Of a stretch of 12,506 nt of DNA, positions 1-6,941 are shown one piece after another. The stretch comes from an uncultured Holophagaceae bacterium (GTDB lineage Bacteria; Acidobacteriota; Holophagae; Holophagales; Holophagaceae). The translations under genes and the position numbers were made by a program. How positions within the stretch are numbered: the first letter of the stretch is position 1; each line of letters starts with the position of its first letter. The notes under the pieces are model-generated. The model worked only from the letters and a program-made list of their open reading frames with translations, did not search any database and was not told the DNA's origin. The stretch lies in assembly GCA_903876615.1 (NCBI GenBank), contig CAIRAS010000072.1, positions 1 to 12,506 on the forward strand, in the 5' to 3' direction.

Positions 1-895
1 CGGTCTGCATGAAGCGGTCGATGACCACGCAGCCGCGGTCCACCTGGGCCTTGGTCTTCTCCAGGCCGACCCCCTCGAGGCGCGGTGCGCGGCCCACGGC
101 CACCAGCAGGTGGCTGCCCAGCACCTCGCCGGCGCTCTCGCCTTCCAGGTGACAGAGGATCCCGTCCTCCCGGCGCTCGATGGCGGTGATCTTGGTCTTG
201 GTGCGCACGTCGATCTTGTAGGACTTGCGCAGGATCTTGGCCAGCTCCAGGCCGATGTCCTCATCCTCCAGGGGCAGGATCGTGTCCATGAACTCCACCA
301 GGGTCACCTTGGAGCCCAGGCGGCTGAATACCGACGCGAACTCCACGCCGATGGCGCCGGCGCCGAGGATGACCAGGTGGGTCGGCAGCTCGGTCAGGTC
401 CAGGATGTGGTCGCTGTTGAGCACGCGCACGCCATCGGTCTCGAGGCCGGGGATGTCCTTGGGGCCCGAGCCCGTGGCCACGATGATGCGCTTGGCCTCA
501 TGGACCTCGCCCTCGACCTCCACCCGGCCGGAGCCCAGCAGGCGGCCGAAGCCCTTCAGCACGGCGACCTTGTTCTTCTTCATCAGGAACTCGATGCCCT
601 TGGCGTTCTTGAAGACGATGCGGCCCTTGCGCTTGACGATGGTCGCCAGGTTCGGATGCAGGGCCTTGGCCTCGACGCCGTCGATGCCGTAGTCGCCGGC
701 CACCTGCATCTGCTCGAAGCGGTGGGCGGTCTCCAGCCAGGTCTTGGCGGGGATGCAGCCGCGGTGGAGGCAGGTGCCGCCCAGCAAGGGATCCTTCTCC
801 ACCAGGGCCGTGGTCAGGCCCAGCTGGGCGGCGCGGATGGCCGCGATGTAGCCGCCGGGGCCGGAACCAATGACGATGAGATCGAAGGAAGCCAT
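1..895 (-). CDS. lpdA: Dihydrolipoyl dehydrogenase (E3), N-terminal 298 residues, truncated by window edge
   Basis: FAD-dependent pyridine nucleotide-disulfide oxidoreductase that reoxidises dihydrolipoamide with NAD+ in 2-oxoacid dehydrogenase or glycine-cleavage complexes in the cytoplasm. Read on the minus strand from ATG at 895, the frame stays open to the window edge. Visible motifs are the FAD dinucleotide fold GSGPGG at residues 10-15, the redox disulfide GGTCLHRGCIPAK with Cys42 and Cys47, the ATG FAD motif at 140-142, the NAD-binding GAGAIG at 178-183 and GRAP at 268-271. Family members run about 460-480 residues, so the second FAD motif and the dimer interface with the catalytic His-Glu pair lie outside the window. 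A GGAG sits at 902-905, six bases before the ATG. The disulfide spacing CxxxxC and its sequence fit Lpd better than mercuric or glutathione reductase. Which complex it serves cannot be told here. Confidence 0.95.
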   Translation of the reverse strand, partial: MASFDLIVIGSGPGGYIAAIRAAQLGLTTALVEKDPLLGGTCLHRGCIPAKTWLETAHRFEQMQVAGDYGIDGVEAKALHPNLATIVKRKGRIVFKNAKGIEFLMKKNKVAVLKGFGRLLGSGRVEVEGEVHEAKRIIVATGSGPKDIPGLETDGVRVLNSDHILDLTELPTHLVILGAGAIGVEFASVFSRLGSKVTLVEFMDTILPLEDEDIGLELAKILRKSYKIDVRTKTKITAIERREDGILCHLEGESAGEVLGSHLLVAVGRAPRLEGVGLEKTKAQVDRGCVVIDRFMQT

Positions 896-998
896 GGAAC
901 GCTCCAAAAAACAGGACTTCCATGATCCCACAGCACCGACTCAGGGAGGTCCACGGAGCCTTGCTGTGCGAAACTGCGTGATTCTTTGCGAGGCTTCC

Positions 999-2303
999 GT
1001 GACCGTCAAGCGACCCTGGTACCGCTCCAGCACCTTCTGGATCTTTGTGGGGCTGGTTCTGGGCGTGGTGCTCGGGGGCTTCCTCCCCCAGGATCAGTAC
1101 CCCGGGGCCTACAACCTCTTCCGCTTCCTGTCCAAGGCCTTCATCAGCCTCATCAAGGGCCTGATCGTCCCCCTTCTGTTGTCCACGATCATCGTGGGCA
1201 TCGCCCAGACCGGCGACATCCGGGCCGTGGGGCGTATGGGCGGCAAGGCGCTGCTCTACTTCGAGGTGGTGACCACCCTCGCCCTGTTCATCGGCCTCGC
1301 CGTGGCCAACTGGCTGAAGCCGGGGGCCAACCTGCCCATGGACATGACCGCCCACTCGGCGGTGGTGGTCGCCAAGGCCAAGACCGGCTGGGAGATCGCC
1401 CTCCATCTGTTCCCCTCGAACCTGATCCAGCACGCGGCCGAGGGCGACATCCTCCCGGTGGTCATCTTCGCCACCCTCTTCGGCATCGCCCTCACCAAGG
1501 TGGGTGAGCGGGGCAAGCCCGTGCTGGCTTTCTTCGACGGCGTGGCCCAGACCATGTTCAAGTACACAGACTTCGTCATGACCCTCACGCCCCTGGGCGT
1601 CTTTGGCGCCATGGCCTACAACGTGAGCCACATGGCCGCAGGCCAGGTCATCAACGGCGTGATCCTCAAGGGCTGGCCGGCGGTGCTCCACCTGCTGAAG
1701 CAGTACAGCCTCCTGGTGGGGAGCCTCTACCTGGCCCTGTCCCTGCTGTTCGTCCTGGTCTTTGTCCCTGTGGCCTGGCTGGCGGGCATCCGCATCATGG
1801 AGTTCATCAAGGCCATCAAGGACCCGGCCCTGACCGCCTTCAGCACCGCCAGCAGCGAGGCCGCCCTGCCCAAGCTGCTGGAGGAAGTCGTCCGCTTCGG
1901 AGTGCCCCGGCAGGTGGCCAGCTTCGTCATCCCCACGGGCTACAGCTTCAACCTGGACGGCTCCACCCTCTACCTGGTGCTGGCCAGCCTCACCATCGCC
2001 CAGGCAGCGGGCATCCATATGAGCCTGGGCCAGCAGCTGCTCATGGTGTTCACCTTCATGCTCACCAGCAAGGGCGTGGCCGGGGTGCCCCGGGCCACCC
2101 TGGTGATCATCGCGGGCACCTGCGGCAGCTTCGGCCTGCCGGGCGAAGCCGGCATCGCCATGCTGCTGGCAGTGGACGAGATCATGGACATGGCCCGCAC
2201 CACCGTGAACGTCATCGGCAATGGCTTGGCCAGCGTGGTGGTCGCCAAGTGGGAGGGCGTGTTCGGAACCGATCCGGAGCCGCTTCCGGATCAAGAGACC
2301 TGA
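999..2303 (+). CDS. Dicarboxylate/amino acid:cation symporter (DAACS family, DctA/GltP type)
   Basis: Inner-membrane secondary transporter for C4-dicarboxylates or acidic amino acids, driven by Na+ or H+; 434 residues from the chosen start, normal for the family. The two re-entrant hairpins and TM7-TM8 core are recognisable: HP1 STASSEAALP (282-291), TM7 NLDGS (318-322), HP2 LTSKGVAGVPR (355-365) and TM8 with Asp397, Arg400, Thr401 and Asn404. These match archaeal GltPh substrate residues Asp394, Arg397, Thr398 and Asn401. The residue equivalent to Na1 ligand Asp405 is Asn408, as in DctA proteins (GNG..VVVAKW), and the IPTGYSFNLDG stretch is also DctA-like. I chose GTG at 999, with GCGAGG at 988-993, because hydrophobic family homology begins just after it. 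GTG at 966 (GGAG at 955-958) and ATG at 870 are in-frame alternatives; the last would overlap lpdA. Substrate and coupling ion are not proven. Confidence 0.9.
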   Translation: MTVKRPWYRSSTFWIFVGLVLGVVLGGFLPQDQYPGAYNLFRFLSKAFISLIKGLIVPLLLSTIIVGIAQTGDIRAVGRMGGKALLYFEVVTTLALFIGLAVANWLKPGANLPMDMTAHSAVVVAKAKTGWEIALHLFPSNLIQHAAEGDILPVVIFATLFGIALTKVGERGKPVLAFFDGVAQTMFKYTDFVMTLTPLGVFGAMAYNVSHMAAGQVINGVILKGWPAVLHLLKQYSLLVGSLYLALSLLFVLVFVPVAWLAGIRIMEFIKAIKDPALTAFSTASSEAALPKLLEEVVRFGVPRQVASFVIPTGYSFNLDGSTLYLVLASLTIAQAAGIHMSLGQQLLMVFTFMLTSKGVAGVPRATLVIIAGTCGSFGLPGEAGIAMLLAVDEIMDMARTTVNVIGNGLASVVVAKWEGVFGTDPEPLPDQET

Positions 2304-2370
2304 GGGGCGCCGAAAATCAATTCCGCAGGGGTTACGTCCGAAACGGAGGGGGTCGCCTTAAAGGAGCCCC

Positions 2371-2823
2371 ATGCGCCGCCTCATGTCCATCCTCTGCCTG
2401 CCAGCCCTCTGCCTGTCCCTGGCTGCCCAGAACGTAACCCCGGCGGAGACCGAGGCCCTGGTCAAGGAAGCCATCGCCTTCGCCAAGACCAACGGCAAGG
2501 ATGCCGCCTTCAAGGAAATCACCAAGGTCGGCGGCCGCTTCCACAAGCACGGCGGGGAGCTCTATGTGTTCGTCTACGACCTGGACGGCAAGGTGCTGGC
2601 CCACGGCCAGGGTGCCGCCAAGGTCGGCGTGAACCAGATCAACGCCAAGGATCCCGAGGGCCGCGAGTTCATCAAGGAGCGCGTCACCCTGGCCAAGGGC
2701 AAGGGCAAGGGCTGGCACGACTACATCTACATGAACCCCAAGGACAACAAGAAGGAACCCAAGACCAGCTACATCGAGGTCTGGGAGCACCTGATCTTCG
2801 GGGCCGGCATCTACAAGAAATAG
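2371..2823 (+). CDS. Secreted single-domain Cache (sCache_2-like) protein
   Basis: A 150-residue protein with a signal peptide (basic MRR, hydrophobic to about residue 19, likely cut near Ala18-Ala19) followed by one alpha/beta domain. The domain has the hallmarks of small-molecule-binding single Cache domains: an N-terminal helix, ELYVFVYDLDGKVLAHG, KDPEGREFIKE, a WHDYIYMNPK strand and a C-terminal FGAGIYKK. In most proteins this domain is the extracellular sensor of a chemoreceptor or histidine kinase. Here it ends right after the domain, with no transmembrane or signalling part, so it should be a soluble periplasmic ligand-binding protein. Known sCache_2 ligands are often C2-C4 carboxylates. 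It lies 67 bp downstream of the DAACS symporter on the same strand, which fits a role in sensing or presenting an organic acid, though that is inference. AAGGAG at 2361-2366 precedes the ATG. Confidence 0.8.
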   Translation: MRRLMSILCLPALCLSLAAQNVTPAETEALVKEAIAFAKTNGKDAAFKEITKVGGRFHKHGGELYVFVYDLDGKVLAHGQGAAKVGVNQINAKDPEGREFIKERVTLAKGKGKGWHDYIYMNPKDNKKEPKTSYIEVWEHLIFGAGIYKK

Positions 2824-2827
2824 CCGC

Positions 2828-2843
2828 CGGACCCTCCGGTCCG
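2828..2843 (+). terminator. Weak hairpin after the Cache gene
   Basis: CGGACC (2828-2833) pairs perfectly with GGTCCG (2838-2843) around a CTCC loop, five bases after the Cache gene stop. It is followed only by CCTTGTCCC rather than a T-run, so it may be a weak terminator or an RNA-end-stabilising hairpin. Its place between two functional groups favours a transcription boundary before serA. Confidence 0.35.
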
Positions 2844-2923
2844 CCTTGTCCCACTTGGGTTTCGCCGCTAAGGTTGGGGTTCCCCCCGAGATGCAGCCCC
2901 TGCATCCGCCTGCGGAGCTGTCC

Positions 2924-4519
2924 ATGAAGATCATCGTGACCGATGAGGTGACCGACGAGGGTCTAGCCCTCCTGCAGGCGGACCCCCGCATCACGCTGGA
3001 CGTCCGCCTCGGGCTCTCCCGGGAGGAGCTCCATGCCTGCGTGGGCGCCTACGATGCCATCATCACCCGCAGCGGCACCACCGTGGACAAGGCCCTGCTG
3101 GACGCCGCCACCAACCTGAAGATCGTCGCCCGGGCCGGGGTGGGCATCGACAACGTGGATGTGGACTACGCCAGCTCCAAGGGCGTGATCGTCGTGAACG
3201 CCCCCTTCGGCAACACCAACAGCGCCGCGGAACACACCCTGGCCCTGCTGCTGTCCGCCTGCCGCCACATCCCGGACGCCAACGCCAGCCTCAAGTCCGG
3301 CGACTGGAAGCGGGCGAAGTTCACGGGCGTGGAGCTCAAGGGCAAGACGGCCGGCGTCATCGGCCTGGGCAAGGTGGGCGGCCGGGTGGCCACGCGTCTC
3401 AAGGCCTTCGAGTGCGAGGTGCTGGGCTGCGACCCCTACATCAGCGCCAAGCGGGGCCAGGACCTGGGCGTGCGCCTGACGAACCTGGACGAGCTCTGCC
3501 GCACCTGCGACATCCTGACGGTCCATACCCCCCTCAACGAGGAGACCCGGGGCCTGCTGGGACCGGACCAGTTCGCCCTCATGAAGCCCGGCGTCATCCT
3601 CCTCAACGTGGCCCGGGGCGGCATCCTCGACGAGCCCGCCCTGCTGGAGGGTCTTGCCTCCGGCCAGGTGGCCCTGGCGGCGGTGGATGTCTGGTCCGAG
3701 GAACCCCCCAGCTCCAACGTGCTGCGCGAGCTCATCGCCCAGCAGCGCCTGGTGGTGACGCCCCACCTGGGCGCCAACACCCAGGAGGCCCAGGTGAACG
3801 TGGCCGTGGACGTGTCCCGCGAGATCCTGAACTACCTGGACCGCGCCCCCCTGGAGAACGCCGTGAACCTGCCGCGCTTCGACCCGGCCGTGATGGAGCA
3901 GATGCGTCCCTACTTCAAGCTCATGGCCGTCCTCGCCGAGTTCGGCCTCCAGCTGCTGAAGGGCAACCTGGACCGGGTGACCTTCGGCTTCAGCGGCGCC
4001 ATCGCCCACCACGACTGCTCGCCCTTGACCGTGAGCGGCCTGGCGGCCCTGCTGGACCGCGCGACGGACCAGCCCGTGAACATGGTCAACGCGAACCTGG
4101 TCGCCGAGCGCATGGGCCTGGTGGTCGAGGAGCACAAGTCCAGCCAGGGCGGTGCCTTCTCCAACCTGGTGACCCTCACCCTGGAGGGTCCGGGCGGCTC
4201 CCGCGTCGTCTCGGGCACCCTCTTCGAAGGCTCGCCCCGCATCGTCCGGCTCCGAGACTTCGCCATGGACTTCCTGCCGGAACCCCACATGCTGCTGCTG
4301 AGCTACACGGACCGGCCGGGCATGATCGGCCGCATCGGCACCATGCTGGGCCAGCGCGACATCAACATCGCCTGCATGAACCTGGGCCGCCGCGAGAAGA
4401 AGGGCGAGGCCATGGTGATCCTGTCCGTGGACTCCCCCGTCCCAGCCCCCGTGGTTGCCGAATTGCAGCAGGCCACAGAAGCCACCTTCATCCAGGCCCT
4501 GCACCTGCCGTCGGCCTGA
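2924..4519 (+). CDS. serA: D-3-phosphoglycerate dehydrogenase, long form with ASB and ACT domains
   Basis: First enzyme of serine synthesis: oxidises 3-phosphoglycerate to 3-phosphohydroxypyruvate with NAD+ in the cytoplasm. From ATG 2924 (GGAG at 2914-2917) the product is 531 residues, typical of the long class known from mycobacteria. Residues 1-100 and 285-315 form the substrate domain, including ARAGVGIDN (69-77). The Rossmann motif is GLGKVG (147-152). The catalytic trio is Arg231 (NVARGG), Glu260 (DVWSEEPP) and His281 (TPHLGANTQEAQ). About 320-450 is the allosteric substrate-binding (ASB) region, and 454-531 is an ACT domain (LLLSYTDRPGMIGRIG), where serine feedback inhibition is expected from the family. 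An in-frame TTG at 2846 would add 26 unrelated residues and is rejected. It leads a tight operon with the HAD phosphatase 13 bp downstream. Confidence 0.97.
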   Translation: MKIIVTDEVTDEGLALLQADPRITLDVRLGLSREELHACVGAYDAIITRSGTTVDKALLDAATNLKIVARAGVGIDNVDVDYASSKGVIVVNAPFGNTNSAAEHTLALLLSACRHIPDANASLKSGDWKRAKFTGVELKGKTAGVIGLGKVGGRVATRLKAFECEVLGCDPYISAKRGQDLGVRLTNLDELCRTCDILTVHTPLNEETRGLLGPDQFALMKPGVILLNVARGGILDEPALLEGLASGQVALAAVDVWSEEPPSSNVLRELIAQQRLVVTPHLGANTQEAQVNVAVDVSREILNYLDRAPLENAVNLPRFDPAVMEQMRPYFKLMAVLAEFGLQLLKGNLDRVTFGFSGAIAHHDCSPLTVSGLAALLDRATDQPVNMVNANLVAERMGLVVEEHKSSQGGAFSNLVTLTLEGPGGSRVVSGTLFEGSPRIVRLRDFAMDFLPEPHMLLLSYTDRPGMIGRIGTMLGQRDINIACMNLGRREKKGEAMVILSVDSPVPAPVVAELQQATEATFIQALHLPSA

Positions 4520-4532
4520 CCCGGGAGTCCCC

Positions 4533-5183
4533 TTGAAGCTCATCGCCTGGGACTTCGATGGCACCCTGGTGGACAGCCGCCCCCTCATCGAGGCCGGCAT
4601 GGACCACACGCTGAAGGCCCTGGGCCAGCCCCGGTCGCTCATGGAGACCTGGCTGGGCTGTGTGGGCCTGCCCCTGGAAGAGGGCATCCGCCACACCTTC
4701 GGCCACCTGGACCTGGAATATGCCGTGGTGCTCAAGGCCTACCGCAGCTACGCCCACGCCGAGGAAGAGCACCTGCTGAAGCCCTTCCCGGGCATCCCGG
4801 AGCTCCTGCGGGAGCTGCAGGCGCGGGGCCTGCGCATGGGCCTGGCCACCTCCAAGCGGAGGGTCCCCGTGGTCCGGCAGCTGGCCCTGTTCGGCTGGGA
4901 GACCCTCTTCGACCCCATCATCACGCCGGACGAGGTCACCCACGCCAAGCCCCACCCGGAGTCCCTGGAGCTCATGCAGGCCCGCACGGGCATCCCGGCC
5001 TCCGAGATGGTCATGGTGGGCGACACCTCCTTTGACCTGGACATGGCCCGGGCCGCCGGAGTGCCCAGCCTCGCCGTGGGCCACGGCTTCGCAACCCAGG
5101 AGGCCCTGGCGGCCTGCGGACCCCGGGCCTACGCTCCGGATACCGCTGCGCTGCGGGACATCCTCCTGGCCTGGAGCGCCTGA
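4533..5183 (+). CDS. HAD-superfamily phosphatase, phosphoglycolate phosphatase/PpaX-like
   Basis: Cytoplasmic HAD hydrolase of 216 residues with all four catalytic motifs. Motif I is DFDGTLVDS, with nucleophile Asp7 and acid/base Asp9. Motif II is ATSKR (Thr106/Ser107), motif III is Lys139 in AKPHPE, and motif IV is GDTSFDLD with Asp164 and Asp168 for Mg2+. A helical cap (about residues 15-80) sits between motif I and the core, as in Gph and pyrophosphatase PpaX. The only start that keeps motif I at the N-terminus is TTG at 4533, with GGGAG at 4523-4527. An upstream ATG at 4455 lies inside serA and adds non-family sequence. The gene starts 13 bp after serA and ends 11 bp before moaC. The serA linkage raises phosphoserine phosphatase as a possible role, but the motifs do not decide between phosphoglycolate, phosphoserine and pyrophosphate. 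Confidence 0.9.
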   Translation: MKLIAWDFDGTLVDSRPLIEAGMDHTLKALGQPRSLMETWLGCVGLPLEEGIRHTFGHLDLEYAVVLKAYRSYAHAEEEHLLKPFPGIPELLRELQARGLRMGLATSKRRVPVVRQLALFGWETLFDPIITPDEVTHAKPHPESLELMQARTGIPASEMVMVGDTSFDLDMARAAGVPSLAVGHGFATQEALAACGPRAYAPDTAALRDILLAWSA

Positions 5184-5194
5184 AAGGAACCCCC

Positions 5195-5695
5195 ATGGCT
5201 GAACTCACCCACCTCGACCCCGAAGGACGCCCCCGCATGGTGGACGTCTCCGCCAAGGCCGTGACCCGGCGCACGGCCGTCGCGGCCGGCTACTTGGAGC
5301 TGGATGCCCCGGCCGCCGAGGCCCTCGCCAAGGGCGGTGGCCCCAAGGGCGATCCCTGGTCCGTGGCCCGCATCGGGGCCGTCGGGGGGGTCAAGCGGGC
5401 GGCGGACCTGATCCCCCTGGCCCACCCCCTGGCCATCGAGGCCGTGGAGGTCACCCACCACTGGGACCCCGCCGGGCGGCGGGCCTGGCTCCGGGTCGAG
5501 GTGAGCTGCGAGGGCCGCACGGGCATCGAAATGGAGGCCCTGGCGGGCGTGACCATCGGCCTGCTGGTGCTCTACGACATGCTCAAGGCCGTGAGCCACG
5601 GCATGGCCCTGGGCCCGGCCCGGCTGCTCCGCAAAGAGGGGGGCCGCCGGGGGCAAGTGCTGCTGCCCTGGACGGATTGCCCCTGGGAGCCCTAA
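5195..5695 (+). CDS. moaC: Cyclic pyranopterin monophosphate synthase
   Basis: Second step of molybdenum cofactor synthesis: converts the MoaA product 3',8-cyclo-7,8-dihydro-GTP to cyclic pyranopterin monophosphate; cytoplasmic hexamer in known members. The 166-residue product aligns without gaps to E. coli MoaC from memory over the catalytic core. MVDVSAK (15-21) opens the domain. Lys51, His77, Glu112, Glu114, Asp128 and Lys131 fall at the same numbers as the catalytic or essential residues in E. coli. IEMEAL (111-116) and LYDMLKAV (126-133) are diagnostic. One small difference is Ala76 where most homologues have Cys (LAHPL for LCHPL). AAAGGA at 5183-5188 overlaps the end of the HAD gene and sets the ATG at 5195. 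No other moa/moe gene is in the window, so it appears separated from the rest of the pathway. Confidence 0.96.
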   Translation: MAELTHLDPEGRPRMVDVSAKAVTRRTAVAAGYLELDAPAAEALAKGGGPKGDPWSVARIGAVGGVKRAADLIPLAHPLAIEAVEVTHHWDPAGRRAWLRVEVSCEGRTGIEMEALAGVTIGLLVLYDMLKAVSHGMALGPARLLRKEGGRRGQVLLPWTDCPWEP

Positions 5696-5729
5696 CCAGC
5701 GGTGGCCCTGGTTATCCCGTTCCAGTGTC

Positions 5730-5746
5730 TAAGCCCCCTGGGCTTA
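5730..5746 (+). terminator. Hairpin downstream of moaC, possible weak terminator
   Basis: TAAGCCC (5730-5736) and GGGCTTA (5740-5746) form a perfect 7-bp stem around CCT, 35 bases after moaC. The 3' side runs into ATGGAAAACTTTTG, with only a short, late T-run, so termination strength is uncertain. A second small inverted repeat, AACCAG/CTGGTT (5694-5699 with 5708-5713), covers the moaC stop codon. Together they make the end of the serA-HAD-moaC operon a reasonable guess. Confidence 0.4.
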
Positions 5747-5757
5747 ATGGAAAACTT

Positions 5758-5888
5758 TTGCATATGCAATCTCCCATCCTGCCGATAAGATGAACATTCG
5801 ACTGTTCCCACCAACGCTCAACCGGGGTGACTACCCCCATTTGGAGGCCTAGCGAAGCAGGCTTTTCCGTTCCAGCCGGAGTTTACCC
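5758..5888 (+). promoter_or_regulatory. Leader/control region of the M23 peptidase gene
   Basis: The non-coding stretch before the peptidase gene contains a perfect 12-bp palindrome TTGCATATGCAA (5758-5769) and a GATAAGAT box (5784-5791) that could serve as a -10. Two small hairpins follow. The first is GGGGT/ACCCC (5824-5828 with 5833-5837). The second is GCCT-A-GC/GC-AGGC (5847-5853 with 5857-5862), followed at once by TTTT (5863-5866). The ribosome site GGAG is at 5878-5881. The order operator-like palindrome, -10, hairpin plus T-run, ribosome site resembles an attenuated leader. No known riboswitch core (c-di-AMP, c-di-GMP, TPP, cobalamin) could be recognised by eye. Confidence 0.35.
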
Positions 5889-6941
5889 ATGCGTCTTGCC
5901 ATCCTGACCCTCGTTATCGCGTCATTGAGTCCCGGCCTCCAGGCCGCCCCCAAGCGAACCCCCAGGAAGACGGTTTCCCGGCCCGCCCCTGCCTCCGCAG
6001 ATGTCTCGGTTCATGTCGTCAAGAAGGGCGAGACCGCTGCTGCGGTCGCCCGTGAGCACGGCTTGAGCCTGGGCGAGCTCGCCAAGCTGAACCCGGGCAA
6101 GTCCCTCGCCAAGCTCGGCGTGGGCGCCAAGCTCAACATTCCCCGGATCCCCGCCTCGGAGAGCACCCTTGTCAGTGGGGAGCCCACCACGAGCCCCCGG
6201 CTGCCTCTGGCGGCCCTGCCTGCCAGCCCCGCGGTCAGCGCCACACCCATGCCCCACCTGGAGCGGCTGCTGCCCTACCAGGTGCGTGCCACCCCACCCG
6301 CCAGCGGCCCCCTCGGCACTGCCGACCTGGACGCCCACACGTCTCCGGCCACGACCGCCCAGCTGCTGGCCCGCCTGCAGCCGGTGATGCCGCCCATCAC
6401 CGAAGCCGAGTTGAACGCCCTGCTGCCGACCTATGCCCAAGCCGATCCGGCACGCCTGGACCTCCTCTGGCCCGTCGAGACTCGGACCATCAGCTCCGCC
6501 TGGGGCCCCCGGATGCGCACCAAGACGATCCGCGTGAAGGACCAGCGCAAGAAGAAGGTGCGCTACAAGGGTCGGCACAGGGGCATCGACTTCAATGCCC
6601 CCACCGGCACCTCGGTCTTTGCGGCCCTCGACGGTCAGGTGGTGACGGCGGGACGCCACAAGCAGTATGGCAACTACGTCGTGGTGGAGCACGGCAACGG
6701 GGTCATCACCCTCTATGCCCACCACAAGCTGAACCTGGTGCGGGAGGGCGACATCGTCCGGCGCGGCCAGAAGATCGCCGAGGTCGGGCGCACCGGCAAC
6801 GCCACGGGGCCCCACCTCCACTTCGAACTGAAGGTCGACGGCATCCAGCGCAACCCCCTCCCCGTCCTCAACGACGAGGAAGAGATTCCGGCGGAGGTGG
6901 CCGCTCACAACGCCCTCCTGGGAACCGGCACGGCGCACTGA
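5889..6941 (+). CDS. Secreted LysM-M23 peptidoglycan endopeptidase (LytM/NlpD-like)
   Basis: A 350-residue cell-wall hydrolase or hydrolase activator. It has a signal peptide (1-19, LQA/A), a basic linker, one LysM module (about 41-86, VHVVKKGETAAAVAREHGL to KLNIP) for peptidoglycan binding, a Pro/Ala-rich linker to about 185, and a C-terminal LytM/M23 domain (about 193-330). The metal and catalytic residues look intact: His230 and Asp234 (HRGID), His278/279 (YAHH), and His309 and His311 (HLHFE). It is therefore likely an active zinc endopeptidase rather than a degenerate activator such as EnvC or NlpD. A lysine/arginine-rich loop (210-229) just before HRGID is longer than usual. GGAG at 5878-5881 stands seven bases before the ATG. 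It has its own upstream control region and appears monocistronic. Confidence 0.92.
   Translation: MRLAILTLVIASLSPGLQAAPKRTPRKTVSRPAPASADVSVHVVKKGETAAAVAREHGLSLGELAKLNPGKSLAKLGVGAKLNIPRIPASESTLVSGEPTTSPRLPLAALPASPAVSATPMPHLERLLPYQVRATPPASGPLGTADLDAHTSPATTAQLLARLQPVMPPITEAELNALLPTYAQADPARLDLLWPVETRTISSAWGPRMRTKTIRVKDQRKKKVRYKGRHRGIDFNAPTGTSVFAALDGQVVTAGRHKQYGNYVVVEHGNGVITLYAHHKLNLVREGDIVRRGQKIAEVGRTGNATGPHLHFELKVDGIQRNPLPVLNDEEEIPAEVAAHNALLGTGTAH

Noticed and set aside
110..925. Plus-strand frame over the lpdA region
   Set aside because: Antisense to a clear flavoprotein with intact FAD, disulfide and NAD motifs.
498..2294. Long minus-strand open frame opposite the symporter gene
   Set aside because: Low-complexity His/Gly/Asp/Glu-rich translation with no motif, antisense to a clear transporter; a typical GC-rich shadow frame.
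2846..2923. N-terminal extension of serA from TTG at 2846
   Set aside because: The extra 26 residues do not resemble SerA, while ATG 2924 has a well-placed GGAG and gives the usual MKIIVTDE start.
2963..4735. Long minus-strand open frame of 590 codons opposite serA
   Set aside because: The serA frame has every catalytic residue and an ACT domain; the antisense product is compositionally biased with no recognisable domain.
5824..5862. c-di-AMP (ydaO) or c-di-GMP (GEMM) riboswitch before the M23 gene
   Set aside because: GGGGTGA is reminiscent of ydaO, but the conserved CCGACAGCTAACCTCG part and the GEMM GGGACGCAAAGCC core are absent, so no named class is claimed.
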